From assembly GCF_004342485.1 (NCBI RefSeq), contig NZ_SMBU01000007.1, forward strand, positions 62,001 through 126,000: DNA of 64,000 nt, given 5' to 3'. Below the pieces are notes generated by a model. The model was not told the DNA's origin and searched no databases. It was given only the letters and a program-made list of their open reading frames with translations. This document shows positions 18,568 through 26,337 of this stretch, piece after piece. The first letter of the stretch is position 1; every line of letters begins with the position of its first letter. Source of the stretch: Roseateles saccharophilus. Lineage in GTDB: Bacteria > Pseudomonadota > Gammaproteobacteria > Burkholderiales > Burkholderiaceae_C. A program made the position numbers and the translations under genes.

Positions 18568-19521
18568 ATGTCCGACCTGCTTGAGCCGCTGATCCGCCAG
18601 CGCGCCGACCCCCACATCTCCCGTCACGCCGACGGCTTCTATTACTTCACCGCCTCGGTGCCGCAGTACGACCGCATCGAGGTGCGCCGTGCGACCACCC
18701 TCGAAGGCCTGGTGGACGCGCCGGTCTTCGACGTCTGGCACAAGCCCGACACGGGGCCCTGGTCCGAGCTGATCTGGGCGCCGGAGCTGCATTTCAACGA
18801 CGGCGCCTGGTATGTCTACTTCGCCGCGGCGCCGACGCGGGCCCTGGACGGGCTGGGCATGTTCCAGCACCGCATGTACGCGATCCGCAACAGCGCGGCC
18901 GACCCGCTCGGCGGGCCCTGGGAGTTCCTCGGCCCCGTCGACACGGGCATGGACAGCTTCTGCCTGGACGCCACCACCTTCACGCATCGCGGCCGGCTCC
19001 ACTACCTGTGGGCGCAGAAGGACCCGGCCATTGCCGGCAACTCCAACCTCTACATCGCGGCTATGAAGACGCCCTGGCAGCTCGCCGGCGCGCCGGTGCT
19101 GCTCAGCCGGCCCGAGTTCGACTGGGAATGCCGCGGCTTCCTTGTCAACGAGGGGCCGTCGGTGCTGATCCGCAACGGCCGCGTCTTCATCAGCTACTCG
19201 GCCAGCGCGACGGACGAGAACTATGCGATGGGCCTGTTGTGGGCGGACGAGGGCGCCGACCTGCTCGACCCGAGGAGCTGGCGCAAGTCCGCCGAGCCGG
19301 TGATGTGCAGCTGCGCCGAGGACAGCGTCTTCGGCCCCGGCCACAACAGCTTCACGGTGGGCGCCACGCCCGACGAGGTGCTGCTGGTCTTTCACGCCCG
19401 CACCTACACCGAGATAGCGGGCGACCCGCTGTGGAACCCCGACCGCCATACCTTCGTGAAGCCGCTGCGCTGGAGTGCCGACGGCATGCCGCTGTTCGGC
19501 AAGCCCTCCCGCCGCGACTGA
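18568..19521 (+). CDS. Cytoplasmic glycoside hydrolase family 43 enzyme
   Basis: A 317-residue five-bladed propeller without a signal peptide. The three catalytic carboxylates of GH43 appear as D14 (RADPH, base), D134 (SFCLDATTF, pKa modulator) and E195 (VNEGPSV, acid). Related enzymes are alpha-L-arabinofuranosidases or beta-xylosidases; the surrounding genes favour arabinofuranosides. It would cleave short oligosaccharides already brought into the cytoplasm by the ABC importer at 28723-33308. It lies between a terminator and the promoter-like region of the next gene, so its transcription may depend on read-through. Confidence 0.85.
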   Translation: MSDLLEPLIRQRADPHISRHADGFYYFTASVPQYDRIEVRRATTLEGLVDAPVFDVWHKPDTGPWSELIWAPELHFNDGAWYVYFAAAPTRALDGLGMFQHRMYAIRNSAADPLGGPWEFLGPVDTGMDSFCLDATTFTHRGRLHYLWAQKDPAIAGNSNLYIAAMKTPWQLAGAPVLLSRPEFDWECRGFLVNEGPSVLIRNGRVFISYSASATDENYAMGLLWADEGADLLDPRSWRKSAEPVMCSCAEDSVFGPGHNSFTVGATPDEVLLVFHARTYTEIAGDPLWNPDRHTFVKPLRWSADGMPLFGKPSRRD

Positions 19522-19541
19522 TACCGGTTTCCATATCGGTA
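19522..19541. promoter_or_regulatory. Palindromic operator candidate before the arabonate dehydratase gene
   Basis: TACCG and CGGTA half-sites separated by 10 nt (TACCGGTTTCCATATCGGTA), directly after the GH43 stop codon and 15 bp upstream of the promoter-like TTGGAT. The position suits a regulator of the arabinose genes. I did not find the same palindrome before the other two promoter-like sites. Confidence 0.35.
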
Positions 19542-19556
19542 CACGGAGGAAATTGA

Positions 19557-19586
19557 TTGGATTGCAATTCCACCGGCTCCTAGCAT
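19557..19586 (+). promoter_or_regulatory. Promoter-like sequence before the arabonate dehydratase gene
   Basis: TTGGAT (19557-19562), 18 nt ending in CC, TAGCAT (19581-19586). It has the same spacing and nearly the same hexamers as the sites at 15494 and 24707. The leader to the ATG at 19641 would be about 48 nt. Confidence 0.5.
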
Positions 19587-19640
19587 CGTCTTGCAATGCC
19601 CCCTGCGGGGCAAAGAACACCCAGTCCCGAGACAAGACCC

Positions 19641-21395
19641 ATGACGACTGACGACAAGAAGCGCAAGGTCAAGCTGCGTTCCGCCGAGTGGTTCGGCACC
19701 CAGGACAAGAACGGTTTCATGTACCGCTCCTGGATGAAGAACCAGGGCATCCCCGACCACGAGTTCCAGGGCAAGCCCATCATCGGCATCTGCAACACCT
19801 GGAGCGAGCTGACGCCCTGCAACGCCCACTTCCGCAAGCTGGCCGAGCATGTCAAGCGCGGCATCATCGAGGCGGGCGGCTGGCCGGTGGAGTTCCCGGT
19901 GTTTTCCAACGGCGAGAGCAATCTGCGCCCCACGGCCATGCTGACGCGCAACCTCGCCAGCATGGACGTCGAGGAGAGCATCCGCGGCAATCCGATGGAC
20001 GCCGTCGTGCTGCTGGTGGGCTGCGACAAGACCACGCCGGCCCTGCTGATGGGCGCGGCCAGCGTCGACGTGCCGGCCATCGTCGTCACCGGCGGGCCCA
20101 TGCTCAACGGCAAGCTGGGCGGCAAGAACATCGGCTCGGGCACGGCCGTGTGGCAGCTGCACGAGCAGGTCAAGGCCGGCGAGATCAGCATGCACGACTT
20201 CATGGCCGCCGAGGCCGGCCACTCGCGCTCGGCCGGCACCTGCAACACCATGGGCACGGCGAGCACCATGGCCTGCATGGCCGAGGCGCTGGGTACGTCA
20301 TTGCCGCACAACGCCGCCATCCCCGCCGTCGATGCACGCCGTTATGTGCTGGCCCATCTGTCCGGCATGCGCATCGTCGAGATGGTCTGGGAGGAGCTGA
20401 CGCTGTCCAAGGTGCTGACCAAGCATGCCTTCGAGAACGCCATCCGCGTCAACGCCGCCATTGGCGGCTCCACCAATGCCGTGATCCACCTGAAGGCCAT
20501 CGCCGGCCGCATCGGCGTGGACCTGGAGCTGGAGGACTGGACCCGCATCGGCCGCGGCACGCCCACCCTCGTCGACCTGCTGCCCTCGGGCCGCTTCCTG
20601 ATGGAGGAGTTCTATTACGCCGGCGGCCTGCCCGCCGTGCTGCGCCGCCTGGGCGAGGCCGGCCTGCTGCCGCACAAGGATGCATTGACCGTCAACGGCA
20701 AGAGCCTGTGGGAGAACGTCGTCGACGCGCCCATCTACGACGACGAAGTCATCCGCACGCTGGACAACCCCCTCATCGAGGACGGCGGCATCTGCATCCT
20801 GCGCGGCAACCTCGCGCCGCGCGGCGCCGTGCTCAAGCCCTCGGCCGCCACGCCCGAACTGATGAAGCACCGCGGCCGCGCCGTCGTGTTCGAGAACTTC
20901 GAGGACTACAAGGCGCGCATCGTCGACCCTGCTCTCGACGTCGACGCCAGCTCCGTCCTCGTCATGAAGAACTGCGGCCCCAAGGGCTACCCCGGCATGG
21001 CCGAGGTCGGCAATATGGGCCTGCCACCCAAGCTGCTGGCGGCCGGCGTGAAGGACATGGTGCGCATCTCCGACGCACGCATGAGCGGCACGGCCTACGG
21101 CACCGTCGTGCTGCATGTCGCGCCCGAGGCCCGTGCCGGCGGCCCGCTGGCCGTCGTGCGGGAGGGCGACTTCATCGAGCTGGACTGCGCGGCCGGCCGC
21201 CTGCACCTGGACATCTCCGATGCCGAGCTGGCGCAGCGCCTGGCCGACTGGGCCGCGGCCCAGACCATCGACCCGCAGGACGCCAGCGGCTACCGCCAGC
21301 TCTACGTCCAGCATGTGCTGCAGGCCGACGAGGGCTGCGACTTCGACTTCCTGCGCGGCAAGCGCGGCTCGGCCGTGCCGCGCCATTCACATTGA
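19641..21395 (+). CDS. L-arabonate dehydratase (IlvD/Edd family)
   Basis: A 584-residue dehydratase that converts L-arabonate to 2-keto-3-deoxy-L-arabonate in the non-phosphorylative arabinose pathway. The three iron-sulfur cysteines of the family are visible: C60 (SELTPCN), C128 (GCDKTTPAL) and C201 (TCNTMGTAST). Near the C-terminus is RISDARMSGTAYGT, which carries the catalytic serine. Length and N-terminus (LRSAEWFG) fit the sugar-acid branch better than dihydroxyacid dehydratase. The assignment to arabonate is inferred from the arabinofuranosidases and the semialdehyde dehydrogenase beside it. The stop is followed after 7 nt by the next start. Confidence 0.88.
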   Translation: MTTDDKKRKVKLRSAEWFGTQDKNGFMYRSWMKNQGIPDHEFQGKPIIGICNTWSELTPCNAHFRKLAEHVKRGIIEAGGWPVEFPVFSNGESNLRPTAMLTRNLASMDVEESIRGNPMDAVVLLVGCDKTTPALLMGAASVDVPAIVVTGGPMLNGKLGGKNIGSGTAVWQLHEQVKAGEISMHDFMAAEAGHSRSAGTCNTMGTASTMACMAEALGTSLPHNAAIPAVDARRYVLAHLSGMRIVEMVWEELTLSKVLTKHAFENAIRVNAAIGGSTNAVIHLKAIAGRIGVDLELEDWTRIGRGTPTLVDLLPSGRFLMEEFYYAGGLPAVLRRLGEAGLLPHKDALTVNGKSLWENVVDAPIYDDEVIRTLDNPLIEDGGICILRGNLAPRGAVLKPSAATPELMKHRGRAVVFENFEDYKARIVDPALDVDASSVLVMKNCGPKGYPGMAEVGNMGLPPKLLAAGVKDMVRISDARMSGTAYGTVVLHVAPEARAGGPLAVVREGDFIELDCAAGRLHLDISDAELAQRLADWAAAQTIDPQDASGYRQLYVQHVLQADEGCDFDFLRGKRGSAVPRHSH

Positions 21396-21402
21396 AATCA
21401 CC

Positions 21403-22989
21403 ATGAGCAACACCATCCAGGGTCTGGCGCTGATCGGCGGCCAGGCCGTGCGCGGCAACGGCGCCGCCTTCCAGGCCTTCGACCCGGGCAGGAACGAGGC
21501 CCTCGGCCCCGACTTCAACGCCGTCGATGGGCCCCAAGTCAACGAAGCCTGCGTGCTGGCCGGTGCCGCCTTCGACGCCTTCCGCGCGACGACCGACCAC
21601 GAGCGCGCCGACCTTCTCGACCTGATCGCGGCCCAGATCCTCGCGCTGGGCGACGAGCTCATCGCCCGTGCGATGGCCGAGACCGGCCTGCCGCGCGCCC
21701 GCCTCGAAGGTGAGCGTGGCCGCACGATGAACCAATTGAAGCTGTTCGCCGAGCTGCTGCGAGAAGGCTCCTGGCAGGACGCCCGTATCGACACCGCCCT
21801 GCCCACGCGCACGCCGCCGCGGCCCGACCTGCGCCTGCGCTTCGTCGGCGTCGGCCCGGTGGCCGTGTTCGGCGCCAGCAACTTCCCGCTGGCCTTCTCG
21901 GTCGCCGGCGGCGACACCGCGGCTGCCCTGGCCGCCGGCTGCCCCGTCGTCGTGAAAGCGCACTCGGCCCACCCGGGCACGTCGGAACTCGTCGGCCGCG
22001 CGGTCGTCGAGGCCGTGCGCCAGGCTGGCCTGCCGGCCGGCGTGTTCGCGCTGCTGACCGGCAGCGGCCACGGCATCGGCGACACCCTGGTGCGCCACCC
22101 GGCCATCCAGGCCGTCGGCTTCACCGGCTCGCGCAGCGGCGGCATGGCGCTGATGGCCGCCGCCGCGGCCCGGCCGCAGCCGATTCCCGTCTATGCCGAG
22201 ATGAGCAGCATCAATCCCGTCGTCCTGCTGCCCGGCGCCCTCAGCCGCCGCGGCGCCGACATCGCGACCGGCTTCGCCGCCTCGCTGACGATGGGCGTGG
22301 GCCAGTTCTGCACCAACCCCGGCCTGGTGCTGGGCATCGCCGGCCCCGACTTCGACCGCTTCGCCGCCGCTGCCGCCGAGGCCCTCAGGCCCGTGCCCGC
22401 CGCGACCATGCTGACCCCCGGCATCGCCGGCGCCTACCAGCGCGGCGAGGAGCAACTCGCCGGCCAGCCGGCCGTGGACAGCCTGCTGCGCGGTGAGTCC
22501 GCTGGCTGCCAGGGCGCGCCCAGCCTGTTCAAGACCAGCGGCGCGGCCTTCCTGGCCAACCACGCGATGTCGGCCGAGATCTTCGGCCCCGCCTCGCTGC
22601 TGGTCGCCTGCCGCGACCTGGACGAGCTGCTCGCCGTCGTCGAGGGCCTGGAGGGCCAGCTCACCGCCACGCTGCAGCTGCAGGACGACGACGAGGCCGA
22701 CCTCGCTGCCGCGCGCCGCCTGCTGCCCGCGCTGGAGCGCAAGGTCGGCCGCATCCTGGCCAACGGCTACCCGACCGGCGTCGAGGTGTCGACGGCCATG
22801 GTGCACGGCGGCCCCTTCCCGGCCACGAGCGATGGCCGCAGCAGCTCGGTCGGCACCGCGGCCATCGAGCGCTTCCTGCGCCCGGTCTGCTACCAGAACC
22901 TGCCGCGTGCGCTGCTGCCGGCCGTGCTGCGCGAGCCCAACGAGCGCGGCGTCTGGCGGCGCCGCGATGGCGCACTGACGCGCAATTGA
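21403..22989 (+). CDS. 2-oxoglutarate semialdehyde dehydrogenase (aldehyde dehydrogenase family)
   Basis: A 528-residue NAD(P)-dependent aldehyde dehydrogenase. The catalytic Cys is C303 (GQFCTNPG) and the general base is E266 (YAEMSSINPV); the cofactor loop FGASNFPLAFSVAGGDTA and GFTGSRSGG are also present. This long form matches alpha-ketoglutaric semialdehyde dehydrogenases, which perform the last step of non-phosphorylative arabinose oxidation and deliver 2-oxoglutarate to the citric-acid cycle. It is co-transcribed with the arabonate dehydratase (7-nt gap). The intervening keto-deoxy-arabonate dehydratase is not in the window. Confidence 0.9.
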   Translation: MSNTIQGLALIGGQAVRGNGAAFQAFDPGRNEALGPDFNAVDGPQVNEACVLAGAAFDAFRATTDHERADLLDLIAAQILALGDELIARAMAETGLPRARLEGERGRTMNQLKLFAELLREGSWQDARIDTALPTRTPPRPDLRLRFVGVGPVAVFGASNFPLAFSVAGGDTAAALAAGCPVVVKAHSAHPGTSELVGRAVVEAVRQAGLPAGVFALLTGSGHGIGDTLVRHPAIQAVGFTGSRSGGMALMAAAAARPQPIPVYAEMSSINPVVLLPGALSRRGADIATGFAASLTMGVGQFCTNPGLVLGIAGPDFDRFAAAAAEALRPVPAATMLTPGIAGAYQRGEEQLAGQPAVDSLLRGESAGCQGAPSLFKTSGAAFLANHAMSAEIFGPASLLVACRDLDELLAVVEGLEGQLTATLQLQDDDEADLAAARRLLPALERKVGRILANGYPTGVEVSTAMVHGGPFPATSDGRSSSVGTAAIERFLRPVCYQNLPRALLPAVLREPNERGVWRRRDGALTRN

Positions 22990-23029
22990 CGCGTCAGGCC
23001 CTGACAGAACAACGAAGGAGACAAGAGAC

Positions 23030-24574
23030 ATGAAGAAGCCACTGCTGGCCCTCGCGGCGAGCCTGGCCTGGGCCTGCGCCGCCCAGGCCGCCGACATCAA
23101 GCTGGTCGTCAATGCCGACCAGCCCGGCCCCGTCATCCACCGCAACATCTACGGCCAGTTCGCCGAGCACCTGGGTACCGGCATCTACGAGGGCATGTGG
23201 GTCGGCCCCGAGTCCAAGATCCCCAATGTGCGCGGCTGGCGCAAGGACGTCGTCGCGGCGCTGAAGGAACTCAAGGTGCCGCTGGTGCGCTGGCCCGGCG
23301 GCTGCTTCGCCGACGAATACCACTGGCGCGAAGGCATCGGCCCGCGCAAGCAACGCCCGGTCAAGGTCAATACCACCTGGGGTGGCGTGGCGGAGAACAA
23401 CGCCGTCGGCACGCACGAGTTCTTCGACCTCGTCGACCAGCTCGGCGCCGAGGCCTATGTGAACGGCAACATGGGCACGGGCAGCCCGCAGGAAATGGCC
23501 GAGTGGCTGGAGTACATGACGGCCGAGGGCCACTCCACGCTCGCGGACCTGCGCCGCAAGAACGGCCACGACAAGCCGTTCAAGGTGAGCTACTTCGCCG
23601 TCGGCAACGAGACCTGGGGCTGCGGCGGCAATATGCGGCCCGAGTACTACGCCGACATGTACCGACACTGGGCGACCTTCCTGAAGACGCCCGAGAACAA
23701 CCGGCCCAAGTTCGTCGCCAGCGGCGGCAACGACCAGGACACCACCTGGGAGGACGTGCTCAGCAAGAGCGTGCGCTTCAACTTCGACGCCATCTCCCAC
23801 CACGCCTACACCTTCCCCAGCGGCCAGTGGGAGCCCAAGGGCCCGGCGGCCGGCTTCCCCGAGGCCGAGTGGATCTCCATGCTGTCGCAGGTCAGCAAGA
23901 TCGACAGCACGCTGACCAAGACCGCGGCCGTTCTCGACAGGAACGACCCGAAGAAGCGCCTGGAGATCTACTTCGACGAATGGGGCAGCTGGTACGACCC
24001 CGAGCCCGGCAGCAACCCCGGCTTCCTCGTGCAGCGCAACACGCTGCGCGACGCGCTGCTGGCGGCCCTGCATTTCAACGTGTTCCACGCCCACGCCGAC
24101 CGCGTGAAGATGACCAACGTCGCGCAGATGGTCAACGTGCTGCAGGCCATGATCCTCACCAGCAGGGACAAGCTGGTGCTGACGCCGACCTACCACGCGT
24201 TCGCGCTCTACACGCCCTTCCAGGACGCGACCTCGCTGCCCGCGACGATCGAGAACAACCCGGTCTACAAGGTCGGCGCGACCGAGATGCCCGAGCTCAG
24301 CGCCACCGCCGCGCGCGGCAGGGACGGCAAGCTCTACGTCGGCGTCGTGAACTCCAACGCCACGCAGGGCGCGGAGCTGGTGCTGCAGGTCGGCGCGAAT
24401 GCACCGAAGTCCGTCAAGGGCCGCCTGCTGACCGCCACCGCGATGGACGCACAGAACGAGCTCGGCAAGGCGCCCCAGGTCACGCCCGTGGCCTACGAGG
24501 CCCAGGCCGTCGACGGCAGGCTCACGCTGAAGCTGCCGGCCAAGTCCATCGTCGTCGTCGCGGTCGAGGGCTGA
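23030..24574 (+). CDS. Secreted alpha-L-arabinofuranosidase, GH51
   Basis: A 514-residue retaining glycosidase with a signal peptide ending near AQAAD (residue 21). The acid/base is E194 in VGNETWGCGG and the nucleophile is E317 in YFDEWGSWY. The active-site segments VRWPGGCFADEYHWR and ISHHAYTFP are typical of GH51. It releases alpha-linked arabinofuranose from arabinan or arabinoxylan fragments in the periplasm; many GH51 enzymes are cytoplasmic, so the export signal matters. A strong ribosome site (GAAGGAG) precedes the ATG, 40 nt after the dehydrogenase stop, so it is probably in the same operon. Confidence 0.92.
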   Translation: MKKPLLALAASLAWACAAQAADIKLVVNADQPGPVIHRNIYGQFAEHLGTGIYEGMWVGPESKIPNVRGWRKDVVAALKELKVPLVRWPGGCFADEYHWREGIGPRKQRPVKVNTTWGGVAENNAVGTHEFFDLVDQLGAEAYVNGNMGTGSPQEMAEWLEYMTAEGHSTLADLRRKNGHDKPFKVSYFAVGNETWGCGGNMRPEYYADMYRHWATFLKTPENNRPKFVASGGNDQDTTWEDVLSKSVRFNFDAISHHAYTFPSGQWEPKGPAAGFPEAEWISMLSQVSKIDSTLTKTAAVLDRNDPKKRLEIYFDEWGSWYDPEPGSNPGFLVQRNTLRDALLAALHFNVFHAHADRVKMTNVAQMVNVLQAMILTSRDKLVLTPTYHAFALYTPFQDATSLPATIENNPVYKVGATEMPELSATAARGRDGKLYVGVVNSNATQGAELVLQVGANAPKSVKGRLLTATAMDAQNELGKAPQVTPVAYEAQAVDGRLTLKLPAKSIVVVAVEG

Positions 24575-24706
24575 CGGCTCCATCGACCGGCGACTTCCGC
24601 TGACCCGCAACACCTGGCCCGCCATGCTGCTTGCCCAGGCGTTGCGCTGCGTCCGTGCCTCACACGCGGCATATCAAAACCAGGATCGCCCGCGCCTGCA
24701 ATGTCA

Positions 24707-24736
24707 TTGGTGCGCCGCCGCCGAGCCTCCTAGGCT
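24707..24736 (+). promoter_or_regulatory. Promoter-like sequence before the lipoprotein GH43
   Basis: TTGGTG (24707-24712), 18 nt ending in CC, TAGGCT (24731-24736), about 40 nt before the ATG at 24776. It is the third member of the set with 15494 and 19557. Confidence 0.45.
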
Positions 24737-24775
24737 GCGCCGGCATCCACCACCCGACCCGGAGACAAACACATC

Positions 24776-26335
24776 ATGGCCCTTCAGAACCGACGCAACT
24801 TCCTCGCGGGTTCTGCCGCCCTCGCCCTGACCGCCTGCGGCGGTGGTGGCGGTGGTGGTGGCAACACCAGCACGGGAACCGGCACTGGCACCGGCACTGG
24901 CACTGGCACAGGTACCACCACGACCAACCCCAACCCGGTCCAGACCGCGCTGAGCTTCGGCAACGCTTCGGTCCACGACCCATCCGTCATCAAGACCAGC
25001 GGCACCTACTACGTCTTCGGTTCCCACCTCGCGGCGGCCAAGACGACGGACCTGATGAACTGGACCAAGCTGGCCGACGGCGTCGACAACAACAACCCCT
25101 TGTTCGGCGACAAGGTGACGACCGAGCTGGCCGCCACCTTCGCGTGGACCACGGTGACCGACTTGTGGGCGCCGGACGTGGAGCAGCTGCCCGACGGCAA
25201 GTTCTACTACTACTACTGCTCCTGCCAGGGCAGCAGCCCGCTGTCCGCGCTGGGCGTGGCCGTGGCCGGCAATGTCGAAGGGCCGTACGCGAACAAGCAG
25301 ATCCTGCTGAAGTCCGGCATGGTGGGCGTGTCCGAGGACGGCACCCCCTACGACGCGACCAAGCACCCCAACGTCGTCGATCCGCAGGTCTTCAAGGACG
25401 CGGCGGGCAACTGGTGGATGGTCTATGGCTCCTACTCGGGCGGCATCTTCATCATGGCGATGGATGCGACGACGGGCTTGGCCCAAGCCGGCCAGGGCTA
25501 TGGCAAGCACCTGATGGGCGGCAACCATGCCGAGATCGAGGGCGCCTACATCCTCTACAGCCCGACGAGCAAGTACTACTACCTGTTCACGTCCTGGGGC
25601 GGCCTGGCCGCCAACGGCGGCTACAACGTGCGCATCGCACGCTCGCTGGCGCCGGACGGCCCCTACCTGGACGGCTTCGGCACCGACATGGCCACCGTCA
25701 GGGCCAGCGTGCCCTTCGACCGGCCCAGCATCCAGAACTACGGCATGAAGATGATGGGCGGGCACGACTACGTCAATGCCGCCTTCGAGACCGGCACCCC
25801 GCTGGGCTATGTGTCGCCGGGCCACAACTCGGCCTACTACGAGGCGACGACGGACCAGTACTTCATCATCTTCCACTCGCGCTTCCCCGGCACCGGCGAG
25901 TACCACGAGCTGCGCGTGCACGAGATGCACCTGAACGAGGACGGCTGGCTGGTCATCGCGCCGCTGCGTTATGCGCCGCTGAGCCTGGCCAGCCCCGCGC
26001 AGACCGCCGACGTCAGCGCCGCGCAGGCGGCCGGCACCTACAAGCTCGTCAACCACGGCAAGGACATCACGGCGGTGAGCAAGACCTCCATCGTCGTGAC
26101 GCTCAACACCGACGGCACGGTCGGCGGCAGCGGCGGCATGACCGGAACCTGGACGCACAACGGCAACAACAAGCTCACCGTGGTGAGCGGCGGCGTCACC
26201 TACAAGGGCGTGCTGTCCCGGCAATGGAACACGAACTCCAGCGCCTTCGTCGTGGGCTTCAGCGTGCTGTCGTCGACGGCAAGCACCGCAGCGGCAACTG
26301 GAGTCGCGCTCTGGGCCGTCCGCTTGAGCGCCTGA
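24776..26335 (+). CDS. GH43 arabinan endo-1,5-alpha-L-arabinosidase-like lipoprotein
   Basis: A 519-residue enzyme. It begins with a twin-arginine lipoprotein signal (NRRNFLAGSAALALTAC) and then a Gly stretch and a Gly-Thr repeat linker (residues ~22-50). The GH43 propeller follows with base D68 (VHDPSVI), D202 (VVDPQVF) and acid E255 (AEIEGAY). The C-terminal ~130 residues form a beta domain like that of extracellular arabinanases. It should sit on the cell envelope and open arabinan chains. The stop is followed 2 nt later by the GTG of the GH127/146 gene. The Gly-Thr linker is encoded by near-identical GGCACT/GGCACC units. Confidence 0.9.
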   Translation: MALQNRRNFLAGSAALALTACGGGGGGGGNTSTGTGTGTGTGTGTGTTTTNPNPVQTALSFGNASVHDPSVIKTSGTYYVFGSHLAAAKTTDLMNWTKLADGVDNNNPLFGDKVTTELAATFAWTTVTDLWAPDVEQLPDGKFYYYYCSCQGSSPLSALGVAVAGNVEGPYANKQILLKSGMVGVSEDGTPYDATKHPNVVDPQVFKDAAGNWWMVYGSYSGGIFIMAMDATTGLAQAGQGYGKHLMGGNHAEIEGAYILYSPTSKYYYLFTSWGGLAANGGYNVRIARSLAPDGPYLDGFGTDMATVRASVPFDRPSIQNYGMKMMGGHDYVNAAFETGTPLGYVSPGHNSAYYEATTDQYFIIFHSRFPGTGEYHELRVHEMHLNEDGWLVIAPLRYAPLSLASPAQTADVSAAQAAGTYKLVNHGKDITAVSKTSIVVTLNTDGTVGGSGGMTGTWTHNGNNKLTVVSGGVTYKGVLSRQWNTNSSAFVVGFSVLSSTASTAAATGVALWAVRLSA

Positions 26336-26337
26336 CC

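Noticed and set aside
15517-19635. Very long open frame on the minus strand opposite the TonB receptor and GH43 genes
   Set aside because: It is a GC-driven shadow: rich in Arg, Val, Gly and Gln without domain pattern, while the plus-strand genes show complete conserved motifs.
24838-24930. GGCACT/GGCACC units considered as a CRISPR-like or tandem repeat locus
   Set aside because: The units are contiguous, without spacers, and lie inside a coding frame as a Gly-Thr linker.
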